This document shows, piece by piece, positions 1 through 10,900 of a DNA stretch of 64,000 nt. Made by a program: the position numbers and the translations under genes. The DNA comes from Bipolaris cookei (lineage: Eukaryota > Ascomycota > Dothideomycetes > Pleosporales > Pleosporaceae). Every line of letters begins with the position of its first letter. Positions within the stretch are counted from its first letter, which is position 1. The notes beneath the pieces are model-generated. The model worked only from the letters and a program-made list of their open reading frames with translations, was not told where the DNA came from and searched no databases. Location: positions 248,001-312,000 of the forward strand of contig NRSV01000015.1 of assembly GCA_002286855.1 (NCBI GenBank). The letters are read 5' to 3'.

Positions 1-779
1 ATCGTTGCTTTCTACTCTTCTTCCTCCACTCGTTCACTTTCACTGTGTGAAGTCGACCTCACACGGGCACACTGTGCACGGGCATAGTATGACACCACCT
101 GACGTGTCTTTATTATTATTCCATTATAGTCTATGTAGCTCGTAGCCATGTAAGACTTTGGTCGGAGGCCATTCTATGGGGTAATTATTTACAATTTGGG
201 GGTTTGTGGTGTATAGCGGTGGTCGTAACATGTTAAGCAGCTTGCTCAGAAATTTTGCTGTCTTTGCCGGCCAGGGCCGCTACAGCGACTCTACAGGTGC
301 CAAACCGACGCGGGGGGACGCGCGATGGCCTACAGAGACCGTTACGGCCATTGATGGGTGCATTTCCAGTCCTTTGTGACGATAATTCCAAATATTGATC
401 TCTCGCTGTTTGTCGTGTTTCTGAAGAAGATGTTGTTCCGCTACAGGGGTTGTCCCCGTACTCTTGAATAGACGTTGCTCCTGTTGATACTTCCTATTAG
501 AGCGATATCCAATTCTAGCTAGTTTCAAACAATTAACAGACGTACGTAATCATGAAACAGTAACATTGTGTAAATTACATACAGTGGCAAGTAGGTTCTG
601 TAGCGCCTTGCCGCCTTTCCTGCATTCAGCCGCCGCAGCCTTCTCAGCCTTGCTGCACTCAAGATGAAGGACAGTCTTTGATACCTACGACAGTCTTGCC
701 GCCTTGCCGCCTTGCGAATCTACGCTGGAGCTTCTGCAGAATCACCACATTCGCTGCACCTTCGACCGCTCGCCGCATC
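1..779. other. Intergenic, upstream of the NACHT-WD40 gene
   Basis: No supported gene. A LINE 3'-end fragment lies at about 107-200 (listed separately). The rest is non-repetitive here and would hold the promoter and 5' UTR of the gene starting at 780. An ATG at 678 in the same frame as the gene is judged to be upstream leader. Confidence 0.6.
107..200 (-). mobile_element. LINE 3'-end fragment with (TAA)n tail
   Basis: On the minus strand this ends in a short TAA-repeat tail (107-120). The preceding 70 bases, including the 'aagtcttacat' block, match the 3' ends at 9755-9840 and 14330-14420. It is a short, 5'-truncated copy of the same LINE family. The left and right limits are approximate. 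Confidence 0.55.
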
Positions 780-3700
780 ATGGAGGGCCTTTCCGTAGGG
801 GCCAACGTAATAGCTGTCGTCGACATATCTGCCAAGATTGCATCTCTCTGCTACCAGTACTCGGTGAAGGTCAAGCATGCAAAGGGAGATATCGAGCGCC
901 TCTATCAAAAGGTCAACGAAATCAAGAATGTCCTCGAAAAGCTTCATCAGCTTCTCCAGCCGGACAGGCTGCGATTCTCTACTTTGCGCACGTTGTCAGA
1001 CCCACTCCAAAGATGTTCTCAAAGGCTAGAAGACCTTGAGGACAAACTCAAGGCCAACCTTGAGCCTAGCAAAGGCCGTAAAGCAATGCGGCGATTTGGT
1101 ATCCGAGCCTTGAAATGGCCATTAACAAGCAAGGAGGTAGAGAAGACGGTTCAGGATCTTGAGAACTATGGGCACACTTTCAGCCTTGCGCTTCAAATTG
1201 ATCAGACGTAATTTCCTGTCACTTCGTTCCAGCGCGAAGGTAGCTAACATTCCCCCTAGGACTCTGATTCAGGACTCGAACAACAAGCTTGATCAGGCAA
1301 ATCAAAGGCTAGACTGGACCAAGCTACCTACCGCTAATGGAGCATCCTACAACTCCTATACAAAAGACGAGAACGCACAATGCCTACCAAACACCCGCAC
1401 TGAGCTGTTAGGCGAGATCACAACATGGGCGAACAACGAAGATGGCAAATGCATATTCTGGCTTAGCGGCATGGCTGGAACTGGCAAATCTACAATCGCT
1501 CGTACGGTTGCCAGGGCTTTCGCCAAGCAAGGGCAGTTAGGAGCCAGCTTCTTCTTTAAGAAAGGTGAAGGCGAGCGCGGCAACGCCTCACACTTCTTCA
1601 CTACCATAGCTACCGACCTAGCGGCCCACGAGTCACGCGTGATACCCGGGATGAGAAAGGCGCTCGAAGAGGATCCGAAAATTGCGGATAAGTCTCTAAA
1701 AGACCAGTTTGAGAAGTTGATCTTGCAGCCACTCATGGAAATAGAGCAGGCTCAGCGACTAGTCATGGCGCCTATTATTGTGATAGATGCGCTGGACGAA
1801 TGTGAGCGAGAAGTAGACATTCGAGCAATCCTTCAGCTGCTTGCTCAGATGAAGCATATCCACCCGGTGCCGTTACGAATCGTAGTGACTAGCCGGCCAG
1901 AAATTCACATTCGCCGTGGTTTTGGGGAGATGCCGAACGGCACATACGAAGGCCTGGTTCTCCACGAAGTACCAAGATCCACGATTGAACGTGACATACG
2001 CCTCTTCCTGGCACATGAACTCGATATAATACGAAAGAGGCACATGTTGCCTATAGACTGGCCAGAAACACACCAAATTCAGGGCCTAGTAGAGCTAGCT
2101 GTACCCCTATTCATCTATGCTGCTACTGCATGTCGATATGTCGGCGCAGATTCGAGCGATCCTGAAGAGTACTTAATCAACGTTTTGCAGCATCCAAAGA
2201 TCGGATTTTCTTCACTCGATCAACTTTATTCTCTAGTATTAGAGCAACTGCTTATAGGAAAGGAGGAAAGAGACAGAGATCCATGGCTTCAGGCGTTCCG
2301 TGAAGTCGTGGGAAGCATAATCATCTTAGAGAGCCCTCTCTCTATTAGATCTCTTGCACAACTTCTTCAAATGCGAGAGACGAAAGTGCAACAACAGCTA
2401 AAAGGCTTACACTCAGTTCTCAGTGTTCCTGAGAACGAAAATGCTCCTATCCAGTTGTTCCATCTGTCCTTTCGGGAGTTCCTTGTTGATGCGTCGAAGA
2501 AGGAGAAGAGCCCGTTCTGGGTGGACGAGAGAGCGAGACACGAGAGGCTAGCTTCTCATTGCCTCAGTCTTATGTCTGGCCCAAATGGCCTACGACAGAA
2601 CATGTGCGACTTACAGCCTGGGACTTTGAGGAGCGAGGTTGATGAAGAAAATATTATAAGCTATTTGTCACCTGAGTTGCAGTACGCTTGCCGTTACTGG
2701 GTGGATCATCTCAAGCAGAGCCAGCGCCATGTTGGCGACAAGGCCGCTGCTGATAATTTCCTCCAGAAACACTTCCTTCACTGGCTTGAAGCGATGAGTC
2801 TAATTGGCAGTACAAACAAATGTGTTTCCTTGCTAGAAACACTCTCTACGGTAGTTGAGGTAAGGCTTCTATATCTTTTGCTGTAGTATTACTAACAAAC
2901 AGTATAGCTACCAAATAGTGCTTTTTCTGCATTTCTTCATGATGCTCGACGATTTACTCTTCGGTTCCAACATATATTCCAGGATGCTCCTCTCCAAGTA
3001 TATTCATCAGCTCTTATATTTGCGCCAGAAGCAAGTTTAGTACGGAAAGCCTTTGTAGAAAAAATTCCAGAGTGGATCATGTTATTATCAAAAAGGGAAG
3101 ACAGCTGGGATACTTGCCGCAGCGTGCTCGAGGGTCATTCCTCCTTCGTCAGTGCCGTCGCTTTCTCGTCTGATAGCCAACTAGTTGTGTCTGCCTCTGG
3201 TGACAAGACAGTGAGGCTGTGGGAGGTAACAACAGGATCGTGCCGTAGTGTGCTCGAGGGCCATACTGAATGGGTCAGCGCTGTTGCCTTCTCGCCAGAC
3301 GGCCAGCTAGTTGTTTCTGCGTCTAGCGACAAGACAGTGAGGGTGTGGGAGGCGGCGACAGGGTTATGCCGAAGCGTACTTGAGGGCCATACTGCCTATA
3401 TCAGTGCTGTCGCCTTCTCGCCAGACGGCCAGCTGGTTATTTCCACCTCTCATAACAGCACAGTGCGGGTGTGGGAGGCGGCAACAGGGTTGTGCCGAAG
3501 CGTATTTGAGGGCCATACCTATATTAGGACCGCTGCCTTCGCGCCAGACGGCCAGCTGGTTGCGTCTGTCTCGGACGAAAAAACAGTGCGGGTGTGGGAG
3601 GCGGCGACAGGGTTATGCCGAAGTGTACTTGAGGGCCATACTGCCTATATCAGTGCTGTCGCCTTCTCGCCAGATGGCCAGCTAGTTGCATCTGCCTCTT

Positions 3701-5751
3701 TCGACTCTACAGTGCGGGTGTGGGAGGTGGCAACAGGGTCATGCCGCAGCGTGCTCGAGGGCCATACTGGTGAATTTAGGGCCGTCGCCTTCTCGCCAGA
3801 CAGCCAGCTAGTTGTGTCTGACTCTTATGACTTTACAGTGTGGGTGTGGGAGGTGGCAACAGGATTGTGTCTTAGCGTGCTTGAGGGCCATACTAATAAC
3901 GTTAGGGCTGTCGCCTTCTCGCCAGACAGCCAACTGGTCGTATCTGCCTCTAGCGACAAGACAGTACGGGTGTGGGACGCAATAACAGGGTCGTCTCGCG
4001 GCGCGGTCGAGAGCCACACCACCTACATTAGCGACGTCACCTTCTCACCTGATGGCCAGCTGGTCGCATCTGCCTCTTACGACTCTACAGTGCGGGTGTG
4101 GGAGGCGGCAACAGGGTCGTGCCGCAGCGTGCTTAAGGGTCATACTGACCAGGTCAGCGCCGTTGCCTTTTCGCTTGACGGCCAGCTGGTTGCATCTGCC
4201 TCTTACGACTCTACAGTGCGGGTGTGGGAGGCGGCAACAGGGTCGTGCTGCCGCGTACTCAAAGCTTATACTGCTTATATCAGGGCCGTTGCCTTCTCGC
4301 CAGACGGCCAGCTGGTTGCATCTGCCTCTGGCGACAAGAAAGTACGAGTGTGGGAAGCGGCGACAGGGTTTTTCCGCAGCGTGCTTGAGGGCCATACCGC
4401 CTATATTAGGGCTGTCACCTTCTCGCCAGACGGCCAGCTGGTTGCGTCTGTCTCNAAGGGTCATACTGACCAGGTCAGCGCCGTTGCCTTTTCGCTTGAC
4501 GGCCAGCTGGTTGCATCTGCCTCTTACGACTCTACAGTGCGGGTGTGGGAGGCGGCAACAGGGTCGTGCTGCCGCGTACTCAAAGCTTATACTGCTTATA
4601 TCAGGGCCGTTGCCTTCTCGCTAGACGGCCAGCTGGTTGCATCTGCCTCTGGCGACAAGAAAGTACGAGTGTGGGAAGCGGCGACAGGGTTTTTCCGCAG
4701 CGTGCTTGAGGGCCATACCGCCTATATTAGGGCTGTCACCTTCTCGCCAGACGGCCAGCTGGTTGCGTCTGTCTCGGATGACAAGACAGTGCGGGTGTGG
4801 GAGGCGGGAACAGGGTCGTGCCGCAGCGTGCTTAAGGGTCATACTAATAACGTCGGCGCTATTGCCTTCTCGCCAGACGGCCAGCTAGTTGTATCTGGCT
4901 CAGACGATAAGACAGTGCGAGTGTGGGAGGTGGTAACAGGTTCATGCCAAAGCGTGCTTAAGGGCCATACTAATAACATTGGCGCCGTTGCCTTCTCGCC
5001 AGACGGCCAGTTAATTGTATCTGGCTCAGACGATAAGACAGTGCGGATGTGGGAGGCGGGAACAGGGTTGTGCCGCAGTGTGCTTGAGGGCCATACTAAT
5101 AATATCAGCGCTATCGCCATCTCACCAGACAGCCAGCTCGTTGTATCTGGCTCAGACGATAAGACAGTGCGGGTATGGGAGGCAGTAACAGGGTCGTGCC
5201 GCAGCGTGCTCGAGGGCCATACTGAATGGGTCAGCGCCGTCACCTTCTCGCCAGACGGCCAGTTGGTTGCATCCGCCTCTGGTGACAAAACAGTTCGGGT
5301 GTGGGAGGCAGCGACAGGGTCGTTCTGCAGCATGCTCGAGGGCCATACTGATGACGTTAGGGTCGTCGCCTTCTCACTAGACAGCCAGCTGATCACATCT
5401 GCCTCCTACGACTCTACAGTGCGGGTGTGGGAAGCAGCAACAGGGTTGTGCCGCAGCGTGCTTGAGGGCCATACTCATCACGTTAAGACTGTCGCCTTCT
5501 CGCCCGACGGCCAGTGTATCCAAACAGATTGTGGTGATATTCCTTTGTACGCTCCTAATTCGCCATCGCCCTTGTCCCAAAAGACGCAACTGTCTTATAT
5601 TTTGGTTCAAAATCAATGGATTTCTTTGGGTCAACAGCGGTTGCTCTGGCTTCCTTCTGAATATCGACCGACTTGTACTGCAGTTTACAAAAATATAGTA
5701 TGCTTAGGACACATCTCAGGTCGTACTACATTTCTTAGGCTTTCAGAATAA
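780..5751 (+). CDS. NACHT-WD40 STAND receptor (fungal NOD-like receptor)
   Basis: Three exons (780-1207, 1260-2859, 2908-5751) joined by introns with GCTAAC/ACTAAC branch sites give 1623 codons in frame. Residues 1-60 resemble the Helo-like N-terminal domain of fungal STAND proteins. The NACHT domain has Walker A GMAGTGKST at about 213-221 and Walker B IIVIDALDE around 319. About 19 WD40 repeats of 42 residues fill 746-1545, many nearly identical, followed by an 80-residue tail. Known relatives (HET-D/HET-E/HNWD type) act as oligomerising sensors in heterokaryon incompatibility and innate immunity, where the WD40 surface senses and the N domain signals cell death. The start MEGLSVGANV at 780 is preferred over the in-frame ATG at 678 because homologous N domains begin there. 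The repeat count is uncertain because an N at 4455 sits in a suspicious duplication. The function is inferred from family. Confidence 0.88.
4135..4775 (+). repeat. 320-bp direct duplication joined by a single N inside the WD40 array
   Basis: Bases 4135-4454 and 4456-4775 are nearly identical (one visible difference, in the proline/leucine codon before DGQLVA). They are separated by one N at 4455. The unit is 107 codons, about 2.5 WD40 repeats, so it cuts a repeat mid-blade and leaves an incomplete repeat. Recombination between WD repeats would give whole units, so an unmerged contig overlap is more likely. Confidence 0.8.
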
Positions 5752-6587
5752 AGATTTTGCACATGCTCTTTATCTTATTTTATATTCTTCTCTTATCTCT
5801 ATCTCATACAGTGGGCCAAAGAGTAGCTAGTATTCATATTCGTAGAGCTATCTCTGTAATATTCTGGTAACTTCTGCAAGTTACTTATGCTTCACTACTA
5901 ACTGGTATAGTTTCTATAACTATGCTCAAGCGCTACTGCGAGCTCAGTAACGTTATTACTATCCTCTCGCGATCCTAGCTTCTCCTCGAAGAGAGCCACC
6001 CCCTCTACTTTGTTTATTAGCTCTACATTAAGAACATTAGGTTGCCCGGCTACTATATCGCTGCTTTCTTGCTTCGCGTTGTTATAAGCATCGAGTTGTG
6101 CTCGCAGTAAGGGAGGTACTCATACAGTAGTCTACCAGAGCCCGTTACGTTAGCAGCCTAGCTCTCTCTATCAACTAGAACATTAAGAAGAAATTTGGTA
6201 TCGCCAACGTTATCTGGCACAAGTAGCCATCGCTGCCTTTAGTCGCACAGCTAGTCATGCACTAACTTAAAGATGTTTGCCTGCGAATCTTGCCGATTAG
6301 TGATCTTAACCCGGTCGGCGATGATGCGGAAGCTCTGCTCAAACCAGGCCGTGTTACTGGCCTGCGGTAAATATGATCGACAGCGAGATGCGATTTGCTT
6401 CCTTACTATTAGCATACTACGTTGGTCAAACAGGCGTTTGCCTACCCTATGCTGCCGAGGCCGACGAACACAGCGCATATCTGGTCGACGTGACCGAGTG
6501 TCGTGCCGCGCTTGACAAAGTCAGCGTCGCGGGCAAAAGGTATCATGATCGACGGAAGTCGTACAGTCTCTAGTCGCTATTGAGGTA

Positions 6588-8686
6588 CCGTGCTGCCCGG
6601 CGTAACGCCCGCTTCGATCACCAAAATCAAAACGCTAACATGAAACTATTAAGCCACGTACGATAGCTATTATCACGATATTTTCTAGTGTTGAGCTCTA
6701 GAGGCCTTAATTGATATATATAGCTATCTATATTTTGATGGGAGCTTGATTGTTCGGCCGTGTCGTGATTGAGATGGTGGTGGGCCTGCTGCAGCACCTG
6801 CAGCCTCAACGCCAGCCTGAGGCTGCGCAGCAGCTCTCTTTTTTGAAGCAGCCTTTATAGAAGCCTTAAGACTACGTTTCTTGCCCCTTTGAGAAGTTTT
6901 TTGAGCTCGTTGGAGGCGTTGTTGAGCTCTACGAGCTGCCTGTCGGGTAGCTTGATCTGCAGCTCTCTCAGCTCTCGCCTTCTCCCTCGCTATCCTAGCC
7001 TCTGCTCTAGCCTCTCGCCTTATCTGAAGCTCCTGAGCCTTGGCCTGCTTCCGATCCTCTCGTTCACGAGCTCTCTCAGCTTTCTGGTGTTGTAGCTGCT
7101 CTTCTTCAAGCCCTTGTTGGAGCTGGCGATCACGTGCCTCCTTCACCTTCCTTGGAGACCAGAATACAGCCCCACCGTGATACTCCTCCTCTGCCTCTAG
7201 AGGCAGAGCCTTGCCTCGCTTTCTACGCTGCCTCTCATTAATAAGAGCCTCTTTAAGTCTTACGTTCTCATGCTCAGCTAGTACTGATCTGATCGAGAGT
7301 CGGTGGATCGTTTGGTTGAGCTTTGAGATCTTTCTCTGGTCTCTCTCAGCTACAGCGTGATCAACGAGCTGCCTAATCTTCCTCCAATCAGAGGCGCTTA
7401 AGGCTGAGGAGTCGCTATCACTTAATTGGCCTGATTGAGCTGGCTGATTGAATCGTTTAAGTATCACCTCTGAGTTAAGAGGTGAGATGCCAGTTGCTTC
7501 AAAGGCCTTAAGTATTGTAGCTTCCTTAAACGAGGCCTCCCAGGCAGCTATAAACATAGGATAGAAGTCTCTTTTGCTCATAGATGTGAGCCCTTGGCTC
7601 CTCTCCATGAAGCTAGCTACCTGGGCTGAGTAGGCTGATGAGAGCGGCTTGAACATGACGACGTCAAGCGGCTGAAGAGTGTGGGTTGAATGAGGTGGAT
7701 AGATAGCGAGGAGGATTCGATTGCGATCGCAGTACTCGATAAAATCCATCGTGAGATGAGATCCATGGCCATCAAGGATAAGTAATCGATAGCTCCGCCT
7801 AGCCTTTGGCTTTGTTGATCGATCAAACACCTGTTTGAGCCAGGCTAGGCCTAGCTCGTTATTCGTCCAGCCTGAGGGTGATGAGGCGAAGTGGACTCGG
7901 TGATCGTTAGGATCGAAGGCCTGCAGCCAGCTATCCTGTATCGAGCCAGAGGCTGACTGATATACGAGGCTCGGCTCAATGTGAGATCCATCAGCGCATA
8001 TACAGGCCAGCAGCGTTATCCACGCCCGATTGCCATCCTGGATGTGAGCCTTGATCTTCCCCTCCTCATATAGCCTCCTGTTGAATACCCGCTTTGAGCG
8101 AGTGAGTACTCCTAGCATGAAGCCCTTCTCATCCATATTGTATATATTACAAGGCTCTATATTATATTGGCTAATCTTTTCTTTTAAGAGATCAAAGTAG
8201 AGCTTATACTTTAGTCCTGAATCAGCCTGGTGGCGTGAGCGATCAATCCCAGTTGCCCAGCGTGAAATAAGATTAACCTGATAGCGCTGGATAAAGCGAT
8301 CAACCCAGCCTTTTCCAAGCTCTTTTTTTGCGATATCTGAAGCGAAGCGCAGTATCATAGGCCGTGTAGGAGGCAGGCCTTGCCTTGTAAGACGTTCAAT
8401 ATAGCATAGAAGCTCCTGCTCTTGCTGGGGGTAGAGTGCTTGCTGGTTTTGAGCCTTAATGCTGCGTGAGCTTGCGACGCCCTGGTGTCTCCGCGCGAGC
8501 GTTGAACGATTAACACTAAACTTTGCTGCAATTTGAGAATATACAAGTTTTTCGCAAGGCTCTAGTGCTTCAATAGCTGCAAGTGCAGCCTCAATCGGGC
8601 TCATATTGATAGAGTTATCGTGGGTTGAACTTTGGTGGCTGTTGCGATTTTGGTGATCGAAGCGGGCGTTACGCCGGGCAGCACGG
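6588..8686 (-). mobile_element. Fot/pogo-type DNA transposon with perfect 41-bp TIRs
   Basis: The terminal inverted repeats 6588-6628 and 8646-8686 are perfect over 41 bp and begin CCGTGCTGCCCGGCG. TA dinucleotides flank both ends (6586-6587 and 8687-8688), the expected target duplication of the Tc1/mariner-pogo superfamily. The element is 2099 bp and carries one long transposase ORF on the minus strand. It is inserted in the NB-ARC pseudogene. Perfect TIRs and an open ORF suggest a fairly recent insertion. Confidence 0.93.
6724..8604 (-). CDS. Fot/pogo-family transposase (DDE_1), intact
   Basis: This is a 626-residue ORF from the ATG at 8604. The ORF stays open upstream to 8754, beyond the transposon's right end, so the upstream ATG cannot be the native start. 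The N terminus has a Psq-type helix-turn-helix (ALEPCEKLVYSQIAAKFSV) followed by a CENP-B-like DNA-binding region. The catalytic core shows YNMDEKGF (first Asp), LILDGHGSH (second Asp) and PPHSTHTLQPLD (third Asp). The last two are separated by 35 residues, the DD35D spacing of Fot/pogo elements. The C terminus is Arg/Lys/Ala-rich and probably coiled coil. It would catalyse cut-and-paste transposition in the nucleus. No stop or frameshift is visible. Confidence 0.92.
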   Translation of the reverse strand: MSPIEAALAAIEALEPCEKLVYSQIAAKFSVNRSTLARRHQGVASSRSIKAQNQQALYPQQEQELLCYIERLTRQGLPPTRPMILRFASDIAKKELGKGWVDRFIQRYQVNLISRWATGIDRSRHQADSGLKYKLYFDLLKEKISQYNIEPCNIYNMDEKGFMLGVLTRSKRVFNRRLYEEGKIKAHIQDGNRAWITLLACICADGSHIEPSLVYQSASGSIQDSWLQAFDPNDHRVHFASSPSGWTNNELGLAWLKQVFDRSTKPKARRSYRLLILDGHGSHLTMDFIEYCDRNRILLAIYPPHSTHTLQPLDVVMFKPLSSAYSAQVASFMERSQGLTSMSKRDFYPMFIAAWEASFKEATILKAFEATGISPLNSEVILKRFNQPAQSGQLSDSDSSALSASDWRKIRQLVDHAVAERDQRKISKLNQTIHRLSIRSVLAEHENVRLKEALINERQRRKRGKALPLEAEEEYHGGAVFWSPRKVKEARDRQLQQGLEEEQLQHQKAERAREREDRKQAKAQELQIRREARAEARIAREKARAERAADQATRQAARRAQQRLQRAQKTSQRGKKRSLKASIKAASKKRAAAQPQAGVEAAGAAAGPPPSQSRHGRTIKLPSKYR

Positions 8687-9186
8687 TAGAGCCTGTTAGC
8701 GCTTGCACCTAGAGCAGTCGCGCAACTCATCAGATGGCAGGTGGAACGCGGCACTCACCGGGCCGTTAACGGTGCTGGCCTGGAGACCATAGTTCCCGTC
8801 GCCAAAGGAGATGGGGGAGGCCATGATAACATAGTAGTGGTGCAGTGCGTCAGCAGGCGCTGGTGTTTGCAGTAAACCCCCCAGCTGGGCTCCAGTCCAG
8901 GCGACTTATGCCGTTGGCTTGCAGGACTCAGTCGCTCAGCACTCCTCGCTTTTGACATCAGCCAGACATTAAAATCTGCTGCCAAGTAGCTAGTGGACGC
9001 AAAGCAGATCTCCGCGATTAATGCCTTCATAAACCAAGTTCCTTTTGCTCTTACCACCTAGTATATGTCAACGACTCTGAGCAAGACAAACGTATCGGCT
9101 TTAGGTGAACCAGATAGTTTCCGCTCGGCACGAAACCTGCGCGGATTGCTCAGTACTAGCACGAGCAGCGAAAGTAGGTGTTGCTA

Positions 9187-9599
9187 GCACATATGCAAGA
9201 TGGGTTCTTGCTATCAGGTCTATTTTAAGATATAATTAACGGTACTGTCATCGAAGGCTTTATCGAGTAGCTGCTCCAGCATTGTGGCAGATGACTAGCG
9301 CCGAAATTGGCACTTGTAATGGACAACGCATCTTTCCACTATAGTGAACGCATCGTTGCATATGTGTGCTGATGCAGGCGTGAAGCCTATCTACCTGCTG
9401 CTGTACTTGCACGACCTTAACCCGACCGATGAGTTCTCTGCCGAACTAAAAGCGTTAATCAAGCATACCTAGAGCACATACGAGGACGAACTAGCCGAGA
9501 AGTTCGATATGTTCCTATAGCGGTGTGTGCTAGGAGAGAGCAAACAGTAGAGCGCGCAAGGTTATTTTAGGCATTCTAGGTGGAGTAGTTAGCTTTAGA
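9187..9599 (+). pseudogene. Tc1/mariner-like (DDE_3) transposase relic
   Basis: Broken reading frames give LALVMDNASFHYSERIVAYV, then after a frameshift CADAGVKPIYLLLYLHDLNP and FSAELKALIKHT. These match the second and third catalytic blocks (D...NASFH, and S/YxPDLNPIEEFF) of fungal DDE_3 transposases. At least five stops interrupt it, several of them TAG or TGA in place of Trp or Gln codons. No TIRs were found. It is a decayed C-terminal half only. Confidence 0.72.
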
Positions 9600-9838
9600 A
9601 ACAACTCTGATCTTAAGGAAAGTTCTCAACAGCTATCTGGTAGTTATAGCTGACCCTCATGTTTGTAGAACACACTAGTTTGTGTCAAATCTCTACAAGA
9701 TATCTTTGTAGAAAGGCTTATTCTACTAATTGCTCTCACAATCCTATCTTATTGTTGTTATTATTATTACTCCATTAGAGTCTATATGCAGCTTGAGGCT
9801 ATGTAAGACTTTGGCCGTAGGCCGTTGGATCTTTTTAT

Positions 9839-10227
9839 TTACATGTGGGAGTTTTTTTTGTGTGGAACTACTGCGGTACTTCGGCTTTTGTCTGTTTGCA
9901 GCTAGGCCTCTAGTAGACGCCTGGTGCTAAAGAGCAGTTTGGTAAACAGGAAGAGATGTTAGATAGCTAGGCTATCTTCCAGCGGGCTCTTGCTTGGGGG
10001 AAGTAAGGAAACAAACAAATAAAAAGAATATGNTTACATGTGGGAGTTTTTTTTGTGTGGAACTACTGCGGTACTTCGGCTTTTGTCTGTTTGCAGCTAG
10101 GCCTCTAGCAGACGCCTGGTGCTAAAGAGCAGTTTGGTAAACAGGAAGAGATGTTAGATAGCTAGGCTATCTTCCAGCGGGCTCTTGCTTGGGGGAAGTA
10201 AGGAAACAAACAAATAAAAAGAATATG
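9839..10227. repeat. 194-bp direct duplication joined by a single N
   Basis: Bases 9839-10032 and 10034-10227 match except for one visible base (tagtag versus tagcag context). They meet at an N at 10033. This is the same signature as the N junction at 4455, so the likeliest cause is an unmerged contig overlap in the assembly. Confidence 0.8.
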
Positions 10228-10639
10228 AGAAATGTATGTTTGTGTTGTTTTTGGTTTGGTTTTCTTGCTGTTTTTGTTGTTTTGTTTTTAGTCTTGTTCT
10301 TGGCCTAGGTGCCACCGTCTTGTCCCTCCTCTCGTGCTGGTAATGAAAGCTAGCGTAGCTTTTATCCCAACTGTGGCGTAAAGGAGGAGTGGCATTGTGA
10401 GTGTTTGCTGGTTGAGAGTTGCTTTTAGCTTCTCTCTTTCTGCGTTGTAGTAGCTGCAGAACAAGAGGATATGCTCTGGTGTTTGCGGTCTCCCGCAGTT
10501 GCAGAGGTTCGACCCCCTCTTCTTAACTCTCTCTAGGTAGGCGTTGAAGTATCCATGGCCTGGTTTGAGTGAGAAGAAGGCGCTCGAGGTTTCTCTTTTT
10601 GTGCCTCTTGGGATAGCTATTGCTTTTTATAGCTTTACA

Positions 10640-10900
10640 TCGAATTTAGCCACATTTTAAGAGGCCGAAGCCTTCATTGGTAGTACTTGGCCTGTAGCCT
10701 TCGTGACAGCTAGCTGGGATGGGCTGGACGCCCTTTGGGTAGCTCCTTGATAGCACACGTGATGGAATCTCGGATCCTGCTCACCGCCTAAGCAGCGCTC
10801 AGACCTTCGGCATAATCTTTGTCCGAATAGGTAAATAAGCGACTGCACAAAGAGGTAGATAGCTCTTTATCGAATTCATCATCGTTTACCTTGCACTTAT
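10640..10900 (-). mobile_element. LTR fragment inside the LINE
   Basis: The reverse complement of this stretch aligns with part of the putative solo LTR at 17411-18022. Shared blocks include 'tatgccgaag', 'ctgcttaggc' and 'ccaaagggcgt'. It is divergent and truncated, and it separates the RNase H segment of the LINE from its C-terminal part. The limits are approximate. Confidence 0.55.

Larger units (their letters stand above)
5900..8824 (-). pseudogene. NB-ARC STAND receptor pseudogene, interrupted by a Fot transposon
   Basis: The gene start lies right of the transposon: an ATG at 8824 opens a glycine-rich N terminus (MASPISFGDGNYGLQAS..., then VNGPVSAAFHLP) typical of fungal NB-ARC/TPR receptors. 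The reading continues left of the transposon at 6585 with SIMIPFARDADFVKRGTTL and a P-loop remnant VFVGLGSIG in which the lysine codon is a stop. Further down come FEQSFRIIADRVKI, QANIFKLVHD, a kinase-2 remnant WLLVPDNVGDTKFL and a kinase-3 remnant NSMLITTRSKKAA. Several stops replace Trp or Gln codons. It runs towards the NACHT-WD40 gene, tail to tail. The left limit is approximate; no C-terminal repeats were recognised. Confidence 0.75.

Noticed and set aside
4045..5396. Several minus-strand ORFs across the WD40 array
   Set aside because: Periodic shadows of the repeated sense sequence.
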